DNA of 42,931 bases from JBFKPQ01 sp041628225 (GTDB lineage Bacteria > Actinomycetota > Acidimicrobiia > Spongiisociales > JAENVV01): positions 1 through 42,931 of the forward strand of contig JBFKPQ010000004.1 in the NCBI GenBank assembly GCA_041628225.1. Reading direction: 5' to 3'. This document shows, piece after piece, positions 16,302 through 24,436 of the stretch. Position 1 is the first letter of the stretch; every line of letters starts with the position of its first letter. The notes beneath the pieces are model-generated. The model ran no database searches, was not told the origin of the DNA, and was given only the letters and a program-made list of their open reading frames with translations. The position numbers were made by a program, and so were the translations under genes.

Positions 16302-17210
16302 CTACCCCTTGACGGAACCCGCCGTGAGCCCGCTGATCATGTAGCGCTGAAGCGAGAAGAACAGCACGAGGATCGGCAGAGACATGACGATCGACATGGC
16401 GGCGAACTCCGACCAAGGCGTCGTGAACTGGCCCTGCATGGAACGCAACGCCATGGCGAGAGTGAACCGATCCGGATCCTCCAAGAACACCCAGGCGAGG
16501 ATGAACTCGGTCCAACCGGCCATGAACGAGATCAACACGGTCACCGCCAATGCAGGCGCCGACAGGGGCAGAATCACTCGCAGGAACGCCTGATAGGGCG
16601 TCGCTCCGTCGACGAGGGCCGCTTCTTCGAGGTCCTTCGGGACCGTGTCGAAGTACCCCTTCAGGTTCCACACCGCGAACGGCAACGCGCCGGCCGCATA
16701 CGCAATCGCCAATCCGAGCAGCGTGGTGCGGAGCGACTCGCCGGCGAACTTGAGCTGTGACATGAGCACGAAGAGCGGGGCCAGCACGCCGGTGGCCGGC
16801 ATCATCAGCAGCACGACGAACCCGAGCATCCCCGCCTGACGACCGATGAATTTGAACCGCGAGAACGCGTAGGCCGCCGAGGCACCCAGCCCGACCGCGA
16901 ACAGGGCCGTCCCCAACGCCACGAGAACGCTGTTCCACAGGAGCTTCGAGAAGGTCATGCAGGAGCCGACGTCGCCGGGATTGGTGCAGAGCAGCCGGAA
17001 CGGCTCGAAGAGCACCTTGCGGAACGCGTCGAACGACGCACCTGGCGGGATGAGCGTCAGTTCGAGGGGTTTCGAGATGTTCCGCGGGTCGAGCGCCAGG
17101 GACATGATCCAGATGACCGGGAACACCACGATGGCCAGGACCAGGAGCAGGATGGCCTGAACGCCGATCTGTCGGACCACCTCCTTGCGGGTCCAGCGTC
17201 GCTCACGCAT
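16302..17210 (-). CDS. Sugar ABC transporter permease, MalG type
   Basis: Inner-membrane subunit, 302 aa, of a carbohydrate-uptake (CUT1) ABC importer. The N-terminus (MRERRWTRKEV) precedes the first helix; six membrane helices follow. The EAA loop is clear: EEAALVDGATPYQAFLRVIL, the contact point with the ATPase. The C-terminus ends YMISGLTAGSVKG, the standard MalG-type tail. It overlaps the MalF-type gene by 8 bases. As with many actinobacterial CUT1 systems there is no ATPase gene here; a shared MsmK/MsiK-like ATPase elsewhere in the genome is the probable partner (inference). Confidence 0.92.
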   Translation of the reverse strand: MRERRWTRKEVVRQIGVQAILLLVLAIVVFPVIWIMSLALDPRNISKPLELTLIPPGASFDAFRKVLFEPFRLLCTNPGDVGSCMTFSKLLWNSVLVALGTALFAVGLGASAAYAFSRFKFIGRQAGMLGFVVLLMMPATGVLAPLFVLMSQLKFAGESLRTTLLGLAIAYAAGALPFAVWNLKGYFDTVPKDLEEAALVDGATPYQAFLRVILPLSAPALAVTVLISFMAGWTEFILAWVFLEDPDRFTLAMALRSMQGQFTTPWSEFAAMSIVMSLPILVLFFSLQRYMISGLTAGSVKG

Positions 17211-18219
17211 CGTACGACTCCGTTGCGCGCGTGAGCCGGTTCTGCGCCAGCGTGATGATCAGCAAAATGAAGAACACAATGATGGCGAAGGCCGACGCCA
17301 CGCCGTAGACGCGATTCTCGAACACGAGTTTGAAGGCCTGGGTGACGAGGATCTCGGTCCGGCCACCCGGGTCGCCTTCCGAGATGAAGTAGATCACGTT
17401 GAACTGGTTGAACGTCCAGATCGAGCCCAGCATGATCGCCGGCACCATGGCCGGCCGGATCATGGGCACCGTCACCGTCCGGAAACGCTGCCACGCATTG
17501 GCGCCATCGATGTCGGCCGCCTCGTACAGGTCGGACGGGATCGACAACAGTGCTCCGGAGGCCACGACCATCATGAACGGCCATCCGAGCCAGGTGTTGG
17601 CGAGGAGCACGGCGTAGAACGCCAGAGGAAGCCATTCGAGGAGCCCCCCGAACGGGGCTGCCACTTGATTCAGCCAGTCGATGTCCATGCCCAACAGCTG
17701 GTTGATCGCTCCGAAGTCGCGGTCGAACATGTTTCGCCAGGTGAGGGCCGAGATGTAGGCCGGCAACGCCCAGGGGATGACGAACATCGCCCGATAGAAA
17801 CGTCGGAACAGCACGCGCTTCTGGTTCAACAACATCGCCAGACCGACCCCGATCGCCACGTGGAGAAACACGTTCGTGAAGGTCCAGACGAGGTTGAAGG
17901 CCAGGGTCCGACCGAAGTTGTAGTCGGGGATGTTCAGGTCGTTCTGGATGATGCGTTCGTAGTTCTGCAGCCCGATGAATTCCGGCCCGAACTGGTCCCA
18001 GGTGGTTGGGTCGAACACGTTGAACCGCAGGTTCTGGGCCCGGAAGTTCGTGAACGACAGCCACACCTGGAACAACTGAGGCAAGAACGAGATGAACAGC
18101 ATGATCACGCCGGCCGGCGCGATGTAGAACCACGGACCCCACGACTCGCGCAGACGCCGCCGCAAGGATGGACGGTGGGGTGCGACGGGTGCGACGATCT
18201 GGGCCACGACGGCGACCAA
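17203..18219 (-). CDS. Sugar ABC transporter permease, MalF type
   Basis: Inner-membrane subunit, 338 aa, of the same CUT1 importer. A cytoplasmic N-terminus (about 30 residues, Arg-rich) is followed by a first helix (GPWFYIAPAGVIMLFISFLP) and the large periplasmic region typical of MalF. The EAA loop reads YEAADIDGANAWQRFRTVTV. The assigned start is TTG 18219; an in-frame GTG at 18207 is an alternative and neither has a good Shine-Dalgarno. A strong hairpin separates it from the binding-protein gene. Confidence 0.9.
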   Translation of the reverse strand: MVAVVAQIVAPVAPHRPSLRRRLRESWGPWFYIAPAGVIMLFISFLPQLFQVWLSFTNFRAQNLRFNVFDPTTWDQFGPEFIGLQNYERIIQNDLNIPDYNFGRTLAFNLVWTFTNVFLHVAIGVGLAMLLNQKRVLFRRFYRAMFVIPWALPAYISALTWRNMFDRDFGAINQLLGMDIDWLNQVAAPFGGLLEWLPLAFYAVLLANTWLGWPFMMVVASGALLSIPSDLYEAADIDGANAWQRFRTVTVPMIRPAMVPAIMLGSIWTFNQFNVIYFISEGDPGGRTEILVTQAFKLVFENRVYGVASAFAIIVFFILLIITLAQNRLTRATESYDA

Positions 18220-18235
18220 GTTAGCCGTTAACGCG

Positions 18236-18263
18236 GTGGGAGGCGGCTCGCGCCGCCTCCCAC
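18236..18263 (-). terminator. Intra-operon hairpin between the binding-protein and permease genes
   Basis: Perfect 12-bp inverted repeat (arms GTGGGAGGCGGC and GCCGCCTCCCAC) with a TCGC loop, in the 69-base gap after the binding-protein stop. No U-tract. Partial termination or 3'-end protection here would give more binding protein than permease, as known for other binding-protein operons (inference). Confidence 0.75.
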
Positions 18264-18288
18264 TCGTATCGAAGCCGATCGGGTCAGA

Positions 18289-19554
18289 TCAGCTGCACTC
18301 TCCGGCATCGATGGCCGAGTTGATGGCATCGGCGGCCTGCTGCAGCGCCTCTTCGGCGGTCAGCGTGCCACCGAAGTAGGTCTGCAGGGCGCTGTCCATG
18401 TTGCCCCAGTAGCAACCACCGAAACGCGGCTGAGCCGGGCTGGCCGAGAAGGCCGCCACCTGTCCGGCGAGCAGCTCATCGGTCACCTCGACGCCCATCG
18501 CCGCCGGCACGTGACCGGCCTTGGCCGGGTCGGCCAGCAGCGTCTGGGCCTCCACGCCGAGGAAGTACTCGACGAACGCCACCGCAGCATCGAGTTCGTC
18601 ACCTTCGGCGATGTTGCCGATGTAGATCGACTCGGTCTGCACCACGCCACCGAGGGAACCGTCCACGGCAGCGGGCCACGCGTCGATGACGAGGTTTTCG
18701 GCACCGATGGCCTCCGACAAGGCGCTGGCGTTCCAGGTGCCATCGATGATGATGCCCGTCTCGCCGGCCTTGAACGTGTCGAGGTCGCTGTCCGAGTAGT
18801 AGTCGCTCGAGTTGCCGGGGAACGAGTTCACCAGCTCGAGCCAGCACACGCCCGCTTCGTTGTTGAAGGCGGGACGGCCCTCGGCGTCGGCGATCTCGCC
18901 GCCACACGCCGTCAACAGGTGGGCCATCGAGAAGAAGAAGCCACGCTCGAGCGAAGCGTTGCCAGCCGCCGCGACATCGTCGAACGACGCCGGAGCGTCG
19001 GGAACGAGCGCCGCGTTACGGAACATCACGACACCCTTGAGCGTCTGCGGAAGGCCGGCGTACATGCCGTCGAACGTCACCGCATCCACGGCGGCTGGGT
19101 TCAGGCCCGCGACGACCTCGTCGCTGACCATGCCCTTCAGGTCGTAGATGAAGTTGGCCGACATGAAGGCAGAGGCCCAGTCGGTGGCGCCGATGACGAC
19201 CGTCGGGCCCTCACCGGTGCCCCAAGACGTCTCGGTCTTGTTCTGCAAGTCGTCGAACGGGACGAACAGCACGTCGACCGTGACATCCGGGTAGATGGCG
19301 TTGAAGCCGGCGATGACGTCGTTGAGACCTTCGATCTCGGCCTCGGTCCAACCGTGCCACAGCGTCACGGTGCCGGTCAGCGCCATGTCGTCCATGTCGT
19401 CTTCGGCCATGGTCGTGTCGGGGGTTTCCGCCTGTGTCGTGGCAGGCGTCTCGTCCACCGGAGCGGCTGCGGTCGTCTCGGACGTGGCGTCGGTGCCACA
19501 AGCCGCGAGCACGAGCATCAGCGCACCGAGCAGCGCGATGAGTTTCCTCGTCAT
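18289..19554 (-). CDS. Sugar-binding lipoprotein, MalE type (extracellular solute-binding family 1)
   Basis: Substrate receptor of the CUT1 importer, 421 aa, anchored outside the membrane. The signal peptide ends in lipobox LVLAAC (Cys19), followed by a Thr/Glu/Asp-rich acidic linker (about 20-58). The mature domain begins LTGTVTLWHGWTEAEIEGLNDVIAGFN, the usual family-1 start (VTLWHxW). YAGLPQTLKGVVMFRN corresponds to the hinge and ligand region. Given the GH57 neighbour, the ligand is probably maltose or maltodextrin (inference). ATG 19554 follows a Shine-Dalgarno (AGGAGG) by 10 bases; the 5' region has two inverted repeats. Confidence 0.92.
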   Translation of the reverse strand: MTRKLIALLGALMLVLAACGTDATSETTAAAPVDETPATTQAETPDTTMAEDDMDDMALTGTVTLWHGWTEAEIEGLNDVIAGFNAIYPDVTVDVLFVPFDDLQNKTETSWGTGEGPTVVIGATDWASAFMSANFIYDLKGMVSDEVVAGLNPAAVDAVTFDGMYAGLPQTLKGVVMFRNAALVPDAPASFDDVAAAGNASLERGFFFSMAHLLTACGGEIADAEGRPAFNNEAGVCWLELVNSFPGNSSDYYSDSDLDTFKAGETGIIIDGTWNASALSEAIGAENLVIDAWPAAVDGSLGGVVQTESIYIGNIAEGDELDAAVAFVEYFLGVEAQTLLADPAKAGHVPAAMGVEVTDELLAGQVAAFSASPAQPRFGGCYWGNMDSALQTYFGGTLTAEEALQQAADAINSAIDAGECS

Positions 19555-19581
19555 GGAAATGGTTCCTCCTGTGAGAGAGCA

Positions 19582-19596
19582 TCAGCCGTGGGCTGA
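19582..19596 (-). repeat. Inverted repeat in the 5' region of the binding-protein gene (proximal)
   Basis: TCAGCC-GTG-GGCTGA, 6-bp arms with a 3-base loop, 12 bases upstream of the Shine-Dalgarno. It would form a small hairpin in the leader. Possible role in mRNA stability or as part of an operator with the adjacent repeat. Confidence 0.5.
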
Positions 19597-19597
19597 G

Positions 19598-19618
19598 GGT
19601 CGACGTAGAAGGTCGACC
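19598..19618. promoter_or_regulatory. Candidate operator: inverted repeat GGTCGAC-N7-GTCGACC
   Basis: Perfect 7-bp arms around a 7-base spacer, 5 bases downstream of the putative -10 (19624-19629). This is a common position for a repressor site. No regulator gene for the locus is present nearby, so the binding protein is unknown. Confidence 0.5.
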
Positions 19619-19623
19619 AAGGA

Positions 19624-19654
19624 ATTGTAGACACTCTTGGCCTCATTCCGGCAA
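19624..19654 (-). promoter_or_regulatory. Putative promoter of the binding-protein gene
   Basis: Minus strand TACAAT (19624-19629; five of six to TATAAT) with a TTGCCG -35-like hexamer (19649-19654) and a 19-base spacer. It lies in the 121-base gap after the GH57 gene, so the importer could be expressed independently of GH57. Spacer is longer than ideal. Confidence 0.4.
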
Positions 19655-19675
19655 CCCGTAAAGGTCCCGAATTCG

Positions 19676-22600
19676 TCAGGGCACCAGCACCGGGACGGTT
19701 CCGAACTCGTCGTCCGACAAGTCGTCGAACGCCCCGTCGATCACCGACGGATAGTCGGAGAGGCTTTGCTCCTGGACACCCGCCTCTGGCCACACCACGT
19801 CGATGATCCGCGTGTGGTTAAGGTCGGCCGGTCCTCCGCCGAATCGCCAGGTCTCCGCCACCTCGAGCACGTCGCGGACCCGGCGTGATCCACTCGAGGG
19901 GAAACCTTCCTGGCCGAGTAGCACGATGCTGTACCCCCACGTCGACGGATCGCCCCCTCCCAAGAGCGCCAACGGCAACCGGACGATGAGTCGGCCCTTG
20001 TCTCCGAGGACCACCACCGTGAACGTCGGGCGAGTCTCCTCGGCCGTGCCGTCGTCAGCCACAGCGAAGATGGCCGGCTCCCAGCCCTCGACGGTGACGG
20101 CGTACTCCCAACCGTGGCCGGCCTCGAGGACGGCATTGCGCCCGTCGATGAGACGCCGTCGGCCGGTGGCATCGCCTGGATCCTGGTCGATGTACACATC
20201 GAGGGTCTGGACCGACAGGCCGTTGGGGCTCCCCCAGGGATTTTGGATCGGTGCAACCGTCTCGACGCTGATCACCAGAGTGTCGTAAGAGACGCCCACC
20301 GAGGCGGTCGCCATGTCGAAGACCCCCGACCCGAACACGGCGTCCTTGGGGTACGTGTACGTCCCGGGCCCGTGGTCGTCACCGACCGGGTCGTCGACGG
20401 ACACGAGCACGTCCACATCCGAGATGTCCGGTACCTGGAGGAGCGCCGGCCCGGCCGATGGTCGCACCGTGTCGCCGTCGGCGAGGGCCACCGTGACCGA
20501 GTCACCGACCTCCAACGCGCCCAGGGCGCTCAGCGGGAGCGCCAGCTCCACCCCCGAGTCGGACAAACTCGAACCCGCCACACGGAAGACGGCCGCACGC
20601 GCCACGGTCGCGGTCGGCGCTCCGAACTCGAAACCTGCCTCGTCGCCGAGTGCGGGAACGGGCACAGGCTCGGTGGCGGTGTCCCCGTCCACGCGGACCA
20701 CATGCGTGGCCCGGAATCCGAGCACCGCACCCTCCAAGGTGGCGCCTCGTGACACTGCCCCACCGGGCACCCCGAGATAGAGATCGAACGTCTCCGGCGC
20801 CCCGTCCAGCCACAGGGACAACCGCTCGGTGTCGAATCCGTAGCGGAGCACCACGCCGTCGAGGTCGATCTCACCGGCTCCCGACCAGTCGTCGCCCCCG
20901 ATCTCGCCGCCGATGGCTGGACTCAGAACCCCGTCGGGTGTGGCAGCCGCCGCGACCGCCGGACGGGGGATGATCGGAATGCCCACATAAGCAGGTCGGT
21001 CCTGACCGAGCTGGTCGTACATCTGGCCGAGCAACTCACGAAACGCCTCGTCGAAGTAGTCGTCGTTGCCGGAGTTCTGATCGGCGCCGTACCACCAGAA
21101 CCAGTCGGAGCCTTCTGCGAACAAGAGGGTCTCATAGGCTTGGGCAAGCTGATCCTCGGTCGACGTTCCACGGTCGTGGGCCAGCCGGAAGTCCTGGCGA
21201 GCACGCCACAGGTAGTCCCACGCCAGGGCTTCTTCGGCCTCACCGATCCACGTGGCGTAGTTCGACGAGAACCAGGCACCCGGGTACACCTCGTCGAGGG
21301 CGGGAACGGTTTCGCCGAAAGCCGCCAGGTACTCCGAGGGTGTGATCGGCGTGACCCACTCGGCGTCGACCACCGATTCGTACAAGGCGTGCAGGAACTC
21401 TTTGCCGTCGTTCGGATAGTGCTCCCAGGCGTTCTCGCCATCGACGATGATCGAGACGACTTTCGGGCCTTGGGTGCCTTGGAGCGCTTCCTCGATGCGA
21501 GCGAGCCGTTCCATGAGGTCGTCGGCGGCGTCTGCGCCCTCCATCCCCGAGTACTGGAACCCTATGAGGTCCGAGAGAACCCGATCTCGGAAGAAGATCG
21601 GCAGGTCGGGATTGCGCTGATTGACGGCCCTCCAGGGCTGGTAGAGGTCGGCCGCCTCCGACACGAGGTCGTCGGCATCACGGGTGAACGACCCGATGCC
21701 CAACGAAGGGGCCAGGACGTCCTCGCCCGTGGCGATCCACTCGACTCCTTCGCGCGCGATGAGCGGCATGGCGATCTGAGCGACGGCACCCTCCCCCGGC
21801 CACATGCCCACAGGACGGCGACCAAGCAGGCGTTCGGCCTCGTCGAGGCCGCGCTGCACCTGGTCGACCGCGTCGGGGATCTCGTTGAACAGTCGATCGG
21901 GCAACAGTGCGGTGGCATCTCCGACCGACGCCAGCGAGGCGTCCATGATCAGCGGCAAGATGGGATGTGCCAGCGGCGTCGTCGTGACTTCGATCTGACC
22001 GGCGGCCCAGAGGCGCTGGTGAACCTCGATGGTGGCCTCGATCAGGCGCAGATGCTCGTCGAGCACCACCGTCTTGTCCCCTTCTTCGTACCCGCGCCCC
22101 TGGGCCACGAGCGACGCCAGCGGCTCGACGGCGAGGACATCGGGGTCGGTCCAGCCGAGATTGAACAACACCTGGAGGTCGGTGATCTCGGAATCGGTGA
22201 AGGGTTCGCCGCGCCGATCGGCCAGCTCTTGGTAGCGGGGGAATCGGGCGATGATCTTGGGATTGATGTCGAAGAAGCGCTCGGTGACGAACGCTCGTTC
22301 CTCATCCGAGAGGTCCGCGGCCGGCGTTTCGGTGAGGACCCAGTAGCGATCCTTGGTGCCGTCCATCAGTTCCTCGAGCTGCAACAGGAGAACGGGTGTC
22401 AGGTTGAATGTGGCCCGCATGTCGGGGTGCTCGTCGAGCATGGCGGCCATGTCCCAGTAGTCCTTGGCGGCGTGGAGTCGCACCCAGGGGCGGGTCACGA
22501 CGCCGTCGGCGTCCTTCGGATAGAGCGGCTGATGCTGATGCCACATGAGCATCAGGTAGAAACCATCCGGGTCGAGCCCTCCGCCGCCTGGCGCGTCGGA

Positions 22601-22717
22601 CGTCACCGGCAGTGTCGGGTCACCCGCCGTGGTCGTGGTCGATTCCGTCGATTCCGTAGCCGTGCACGCCCCCAAGACGAGGCCTGCGGCGAGCAGGAAG
22701 GCAAACGAACGTCGCAT
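19676..22717 (-). CDS. Secreted GH57 alpha-glucan hydrolase (amylopullulanase-like lipoprotein)
   Basis: Extracellular lipoprotein of 1013 aa predicted to hydrolyse starch-, glycogen- or pullulan-like glucans. Signal peptide with lipobox VLGAC (Cys18) and a Thr/Ser linker. The GH57 catalytic domain starts near residue 52: MLMWHQHQPLY (region 1), QIEVTTTPLAHPILPL (region 2), GMWPGEGAV with probable nucleophile Glu309 (region 3), and IIVDGENAWEHY with probable acid/base Asp426 (region 4). The C-terminal third has a beta-rich module ending in a domain resembling the glucodextranase-type C-terminal binding domain (DVLVSVDDPVGDDHGPGTYTYP, VYIDQDPG). It would supply oligosaccharides to the importer downstream. 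ATG 22717 follows a TACACT element by 10 bases. Confidence 0.88.
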   Translation of the reverse strand: MRRSFAFLLAAGLVLGACTATESTESTTTTAGDPTLPVTSDAPGGGGLDPDGFYLMLMWHQHQPLYPKDADGVVTRPWVRLHAAKDYWDMAAMLDEHPDMRATFNLTPVLLLQLEELMDGTKDRYWVLTETPAADLSDEERAFVTERFFDINPKIIARFPRYQELADRRGEPFTDSEITDLQVLFNLGWTDPDVLAVEPLASLVAQGRGYEEGDKTVVLDEHLRLIEATIEVHQRLWAAGQIEVTTTPLAHPILPLIMDASLASVGDATALLPDRLFNEIPDAVDQVQRGLDEAERLLGRRPVGMWPGEGAVAQIAMPLIAREGVEWIATGEDVLAPSLGIGSFTRDADDLVSEAADLYQPWRAVNQRNPDLPIFFRDRVLSDLIGFQYSGMEGADAADDLMERLARIEEALQGTQGPKVVSIIVDGENAWEHYPNDGKEFLHALYESVVDAEWVTPITPSEYLAAFGETVPALDEVYPGAWFSSNYATWIGEAEEALAWDYLWRARQDFRLAHDRGTSTEDQLAQAYETLLFAEGSDWFWWYGADQNSGNDDYFDEAFRELLGQMYDQLGQDRPAYVGIPIIPRPAVAAAATPDGVLSPAIGGEIGGDDWSGAGEIDLDGVVLRYGFDTERLSLWLDGAPETFDLYLGVPGGAVSRGATLEGAVLGFRATHVVRVDGDTATEPVPVPALGDEAGFEFGAPTATVARAAVFRVAGSSLSDSGVELALPLSALGALEVGDSVTVALADGDTVRPSAGPALLQVPDISDVDVLVSVDDPVGDDHGPGTYTYPKDAVFGSGVFDMATASVGVSYDTLVISVETVAPIQNPWGSPNGLSVQTLDVYIDQDPGDATGRRRLIDGRNAVLEAGHGWEYAVTVEGWEPAIFAVADDGTAEETRPTFTVVVLGDKGRLIVRLPLALLGGGDPSTWGYSIVLLGQEGFPSSGSRRVRDVLEVAETWRFGGGPADLNHTRIIDVVWPEAGVQEQSLSDYPSVIDGAFDDLSDDEFGTVPVLVP

Positions 22718-22727
22718 GCGGCCCCGC

Positions 22728-22733
22728 AGTGTA
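22728..22733 (-). promoter_or_regulatory. Putative -10 element (TACACT) for the GH57 gene
   Basis: TACACT on the minus strand ends 10 bases before the ATG at 22717, with a weak TTCGAA 17 bases upstream of it. No Shine-Dalgarno. Suggests a short-leader or leaderless message starting the glucan operon. Confidence 0.45.
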
Positions 22734-22776
22734 GGGCAGGATAACGGCGGTTCGAATGGACGGCCGGATCGAACCC

Positions 22777-23580
22777 TCAGGCGACGACCCAGGCGACGGT
22801 CGCGACCCGCTTGCGGCGATCGCCCAGGTACACGGACCCGTCCTCCGCCTCGACGATGTCAGGGCCGAGGACGTCATCGAGCTCACTCCAGCGAGCTTCG
22901 GGGAGTACGAGCCGCCGACCATAGAAGGCCAGCAGGTCTCGTCGGTCGGCAAACGCCATGGGGAGCCCTGTCTCCCACCACTCCACACTGGGGACCAGGC
23001 CGAAGACCTCGTGGATGACGGCGACGAGGTCGTCCACCGTCGGCCCGGCCGGCCGCGCCAGACCGTGCAACGCCTCGTAGTAGGGGCCGAGATGGGACCA
23101 AGGATGCCGCTCGAACTCCTGGAGCACGATCCGGTGAGCGTGATCCGCCATGGCACGCAGAAACGGTGGCAGGTCGGCCACGTTGTGCACGACGTGGGCG
23201 GCGGTGGCGACATCGACCGTCGGCACGCCTCGTGCCGCCTCCGGCCAGGACCCTTCGACGATCTCGACGTCGACACCTCGTCGTGCGGCCTCCTGACGAA
23301 GTCGGGTCGCCATCGCGCCGTCTCGCTCGACGGCGATCACGCTGACCCCCTGCTCGGCGAGGACGAGACAACTCCCGCCCGTACCGGCACCGATGTCGAG
23401 CACCGATCGCGGCCGGGTGCGGCGGACGACGTCGATGAGTGGTGGAGGCTCGGTCGAGCGATCACGCCGCGCGAACAGGTCGGCCGGCCACGCGTAAGGA
23501 TCCCACGGTACGGCGTCCAGCAGCCCTTCAGGAAGGGACCAGCCTTCGAGCTGGTCCCGCCATCGGGCAGCTGCTGTCAT
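22777..23580 (-). CDS. SAM-dependent methyltransferase (class I)
   Basis: A 267-aa cytoplasmic protein. The SAM-binding motif I is SVLDIGAGTGGSCLVLAEQG (about residues 59-78), followed by the acidic motif II residue (VIAVERD) and a motif in VDVATAAHVVHN. The C-terminal half is less typical (WSHLGPYYEALHGLARPAG, LVPSVEWWETGLPMAF). The substrate is unknown; metabolite or small-molecule methylation is likely. Its ATG overlaps the stop of the PIG-L deacetylase by four bases (ATGA), so the pair is cotranscribed and may act on the same compound. Confidence 0.82.
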   Translation of the reverse strand: MTAAARWRDQLEGWSLPEGLLDAVPWDPYAWPADLFARRDRSTEPPPLIDVVRRTRPRSVLDIGAGTGGSCLVLAEQGVSVIAVERDGAMATRLRQEAARRGVDVEIVEGSWPEAARGVPTVDVATAAHVVHNVADLPPFLRAMADHAHRIVLQEFERHPWSHLGPYYEALHGLARPAGPTVDDLVAVIHEVFGLVPSVEWWETGLPMAFADRRDLLAFYGRRLVLPEARWSELDDVLGPDIVEAEDGSVYLGDRRKRVATVAWVVA

Positions 23581-24422
23581 CGCAAGCCGGCGAACAGATC
23601 GTCTTCCCGGTCTGGCGCCGGGACCGACGAGAACACCCGCACGAAGGACTCGAGGCCGAACACCTCAGGGCGATCGGCGGCTGGGATTTGGAAGAAGAAC
23701 CAGTCCTCCGGGATCTGCGTACGGTGGGCGCGCCAGGCATCCTCCTTGCGCTGGAAGACGTCGTGGACGTCGATCCAGGCGTCGATGGCATCGTCCGGGG
23801 TGCCGCCTTCAGCCATCCGAGCGTGCTCCTCTTCGGTGATGGATCCCGATGCCAGGCGGACATCGGCAAAGGCCTTCACACGAGATCTCGGCCAGGCGGA
23901 CCAGTAGAGCTTGGCAGGTTGCCATAGCGATTCGCCGTCCTCGAGCGGGAAGCGACCGAGGTCACTGGCACCCCAGAACGCCGCCAGGCCCACCCGGTGG
24001 ACCTGGATGTGATCCGGATGTCCGTAGCCGCCGAAGGGGTCGTAGATGACCACCACTTCGGGCTGGTAGCGGCGGATGAGGCGGATCAGCCGTCCGGTCG
24101 CCTCCATGAAGTCGGCGTTCCAGAAGTTGCGCTCGTCGCCGTTGGCGGGGGTTCCCATCATGCCGGAGTCGCGGTAGCCGAGGAACTCGTGGTGCGGAAC
24201 GCCGAGAATGGCGAGGGCGTCGGCCAACTCCTTCGCCCGCAGAGCAGGCAGTTCTGGATGGAGGTCGGCGGGGTTGTCGTAGTTGTGGATCTCGCCCTCG
24301 GCGCCGTCGGTGGCGGTCACGACCACCACCTGCTCGCCGCGGTCGGAGTACACGGCCAGGGTGCCACCGGTCGAGGTGGTCTCGTCGTCGGGATGGGCGT
24401 GGAAGGCCAGTAATCCGGGCAT
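23577..24422 (-). CDS. PIG-L family deacetylase (Mca/MshB-like)
   Basis: Zinc-dependent N-acetylglucosaminyl deacetylase-type enzyme, 281 aa. The metal-binding AHPDDE motif is at residues 9-14 and the second signature is GGYGHPDHIQVHRV (HPDH, about residues 132-135). Spacing and length resemble mycothiol conjugate amidase (Mca) and MshB of actinobacteria, which act on mycothiol adducts or its GlcNAc-inositol precursor. Which of these, or another deacetylation, cannot be decided from sequence alone. ATG 24422 sits 8 bases after a TAGGCT element and has no Shine-Dalgarno. Confidence 0.85.
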   Translation of the reverse strand: MPGLLAFHAHPDDETTSTGGTLAVYSDRGEQVVVVTATDGAEGEIHNYDNPADLHPELPALRAKELADALAILGVPHHEFLGYRDSGMMGTPANGDERNFWNADFMEATGRLIRLIRRYQPEVVVIYDPFGGYGHPDHIQVHRVGLAAFWGASDLGRFPLEDGESLWQPAKLYWSAWPRSRVKAFADVRLASGSITEEEHARMAEGGTPDDAIDAWIDVHDVFQRKEDAWRAHRTQIPEDWFFFQIPAADRPEVFGLESFVRVFSSVPAPDREDDLFAGLR

Positions 24423-24430
24423 GAGGGGCG

Positions 24431-24436
24431 AGCCTA
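24431..24436 (-). promoter_or_regulatory. Putative -10 element (TAGGCT) for the PIG-L deacetylase gene
   Basis: TAGGCT on the minus strand ends 8 bases before ATG 24422 and overlaps the stop of the upstream DUF2087 gene. Fits the leaderless pattern of this window. Confidence 0.4.

Noticed and set aside
22766..22776. T-loop-like GGGTTCGATCC on the minus strand, suggesting a tRNA
   Set aside because: No acceptor stem, anticodon arm or D-arm can be folded around it; the upstream part is the end of the methyltransferase gene.
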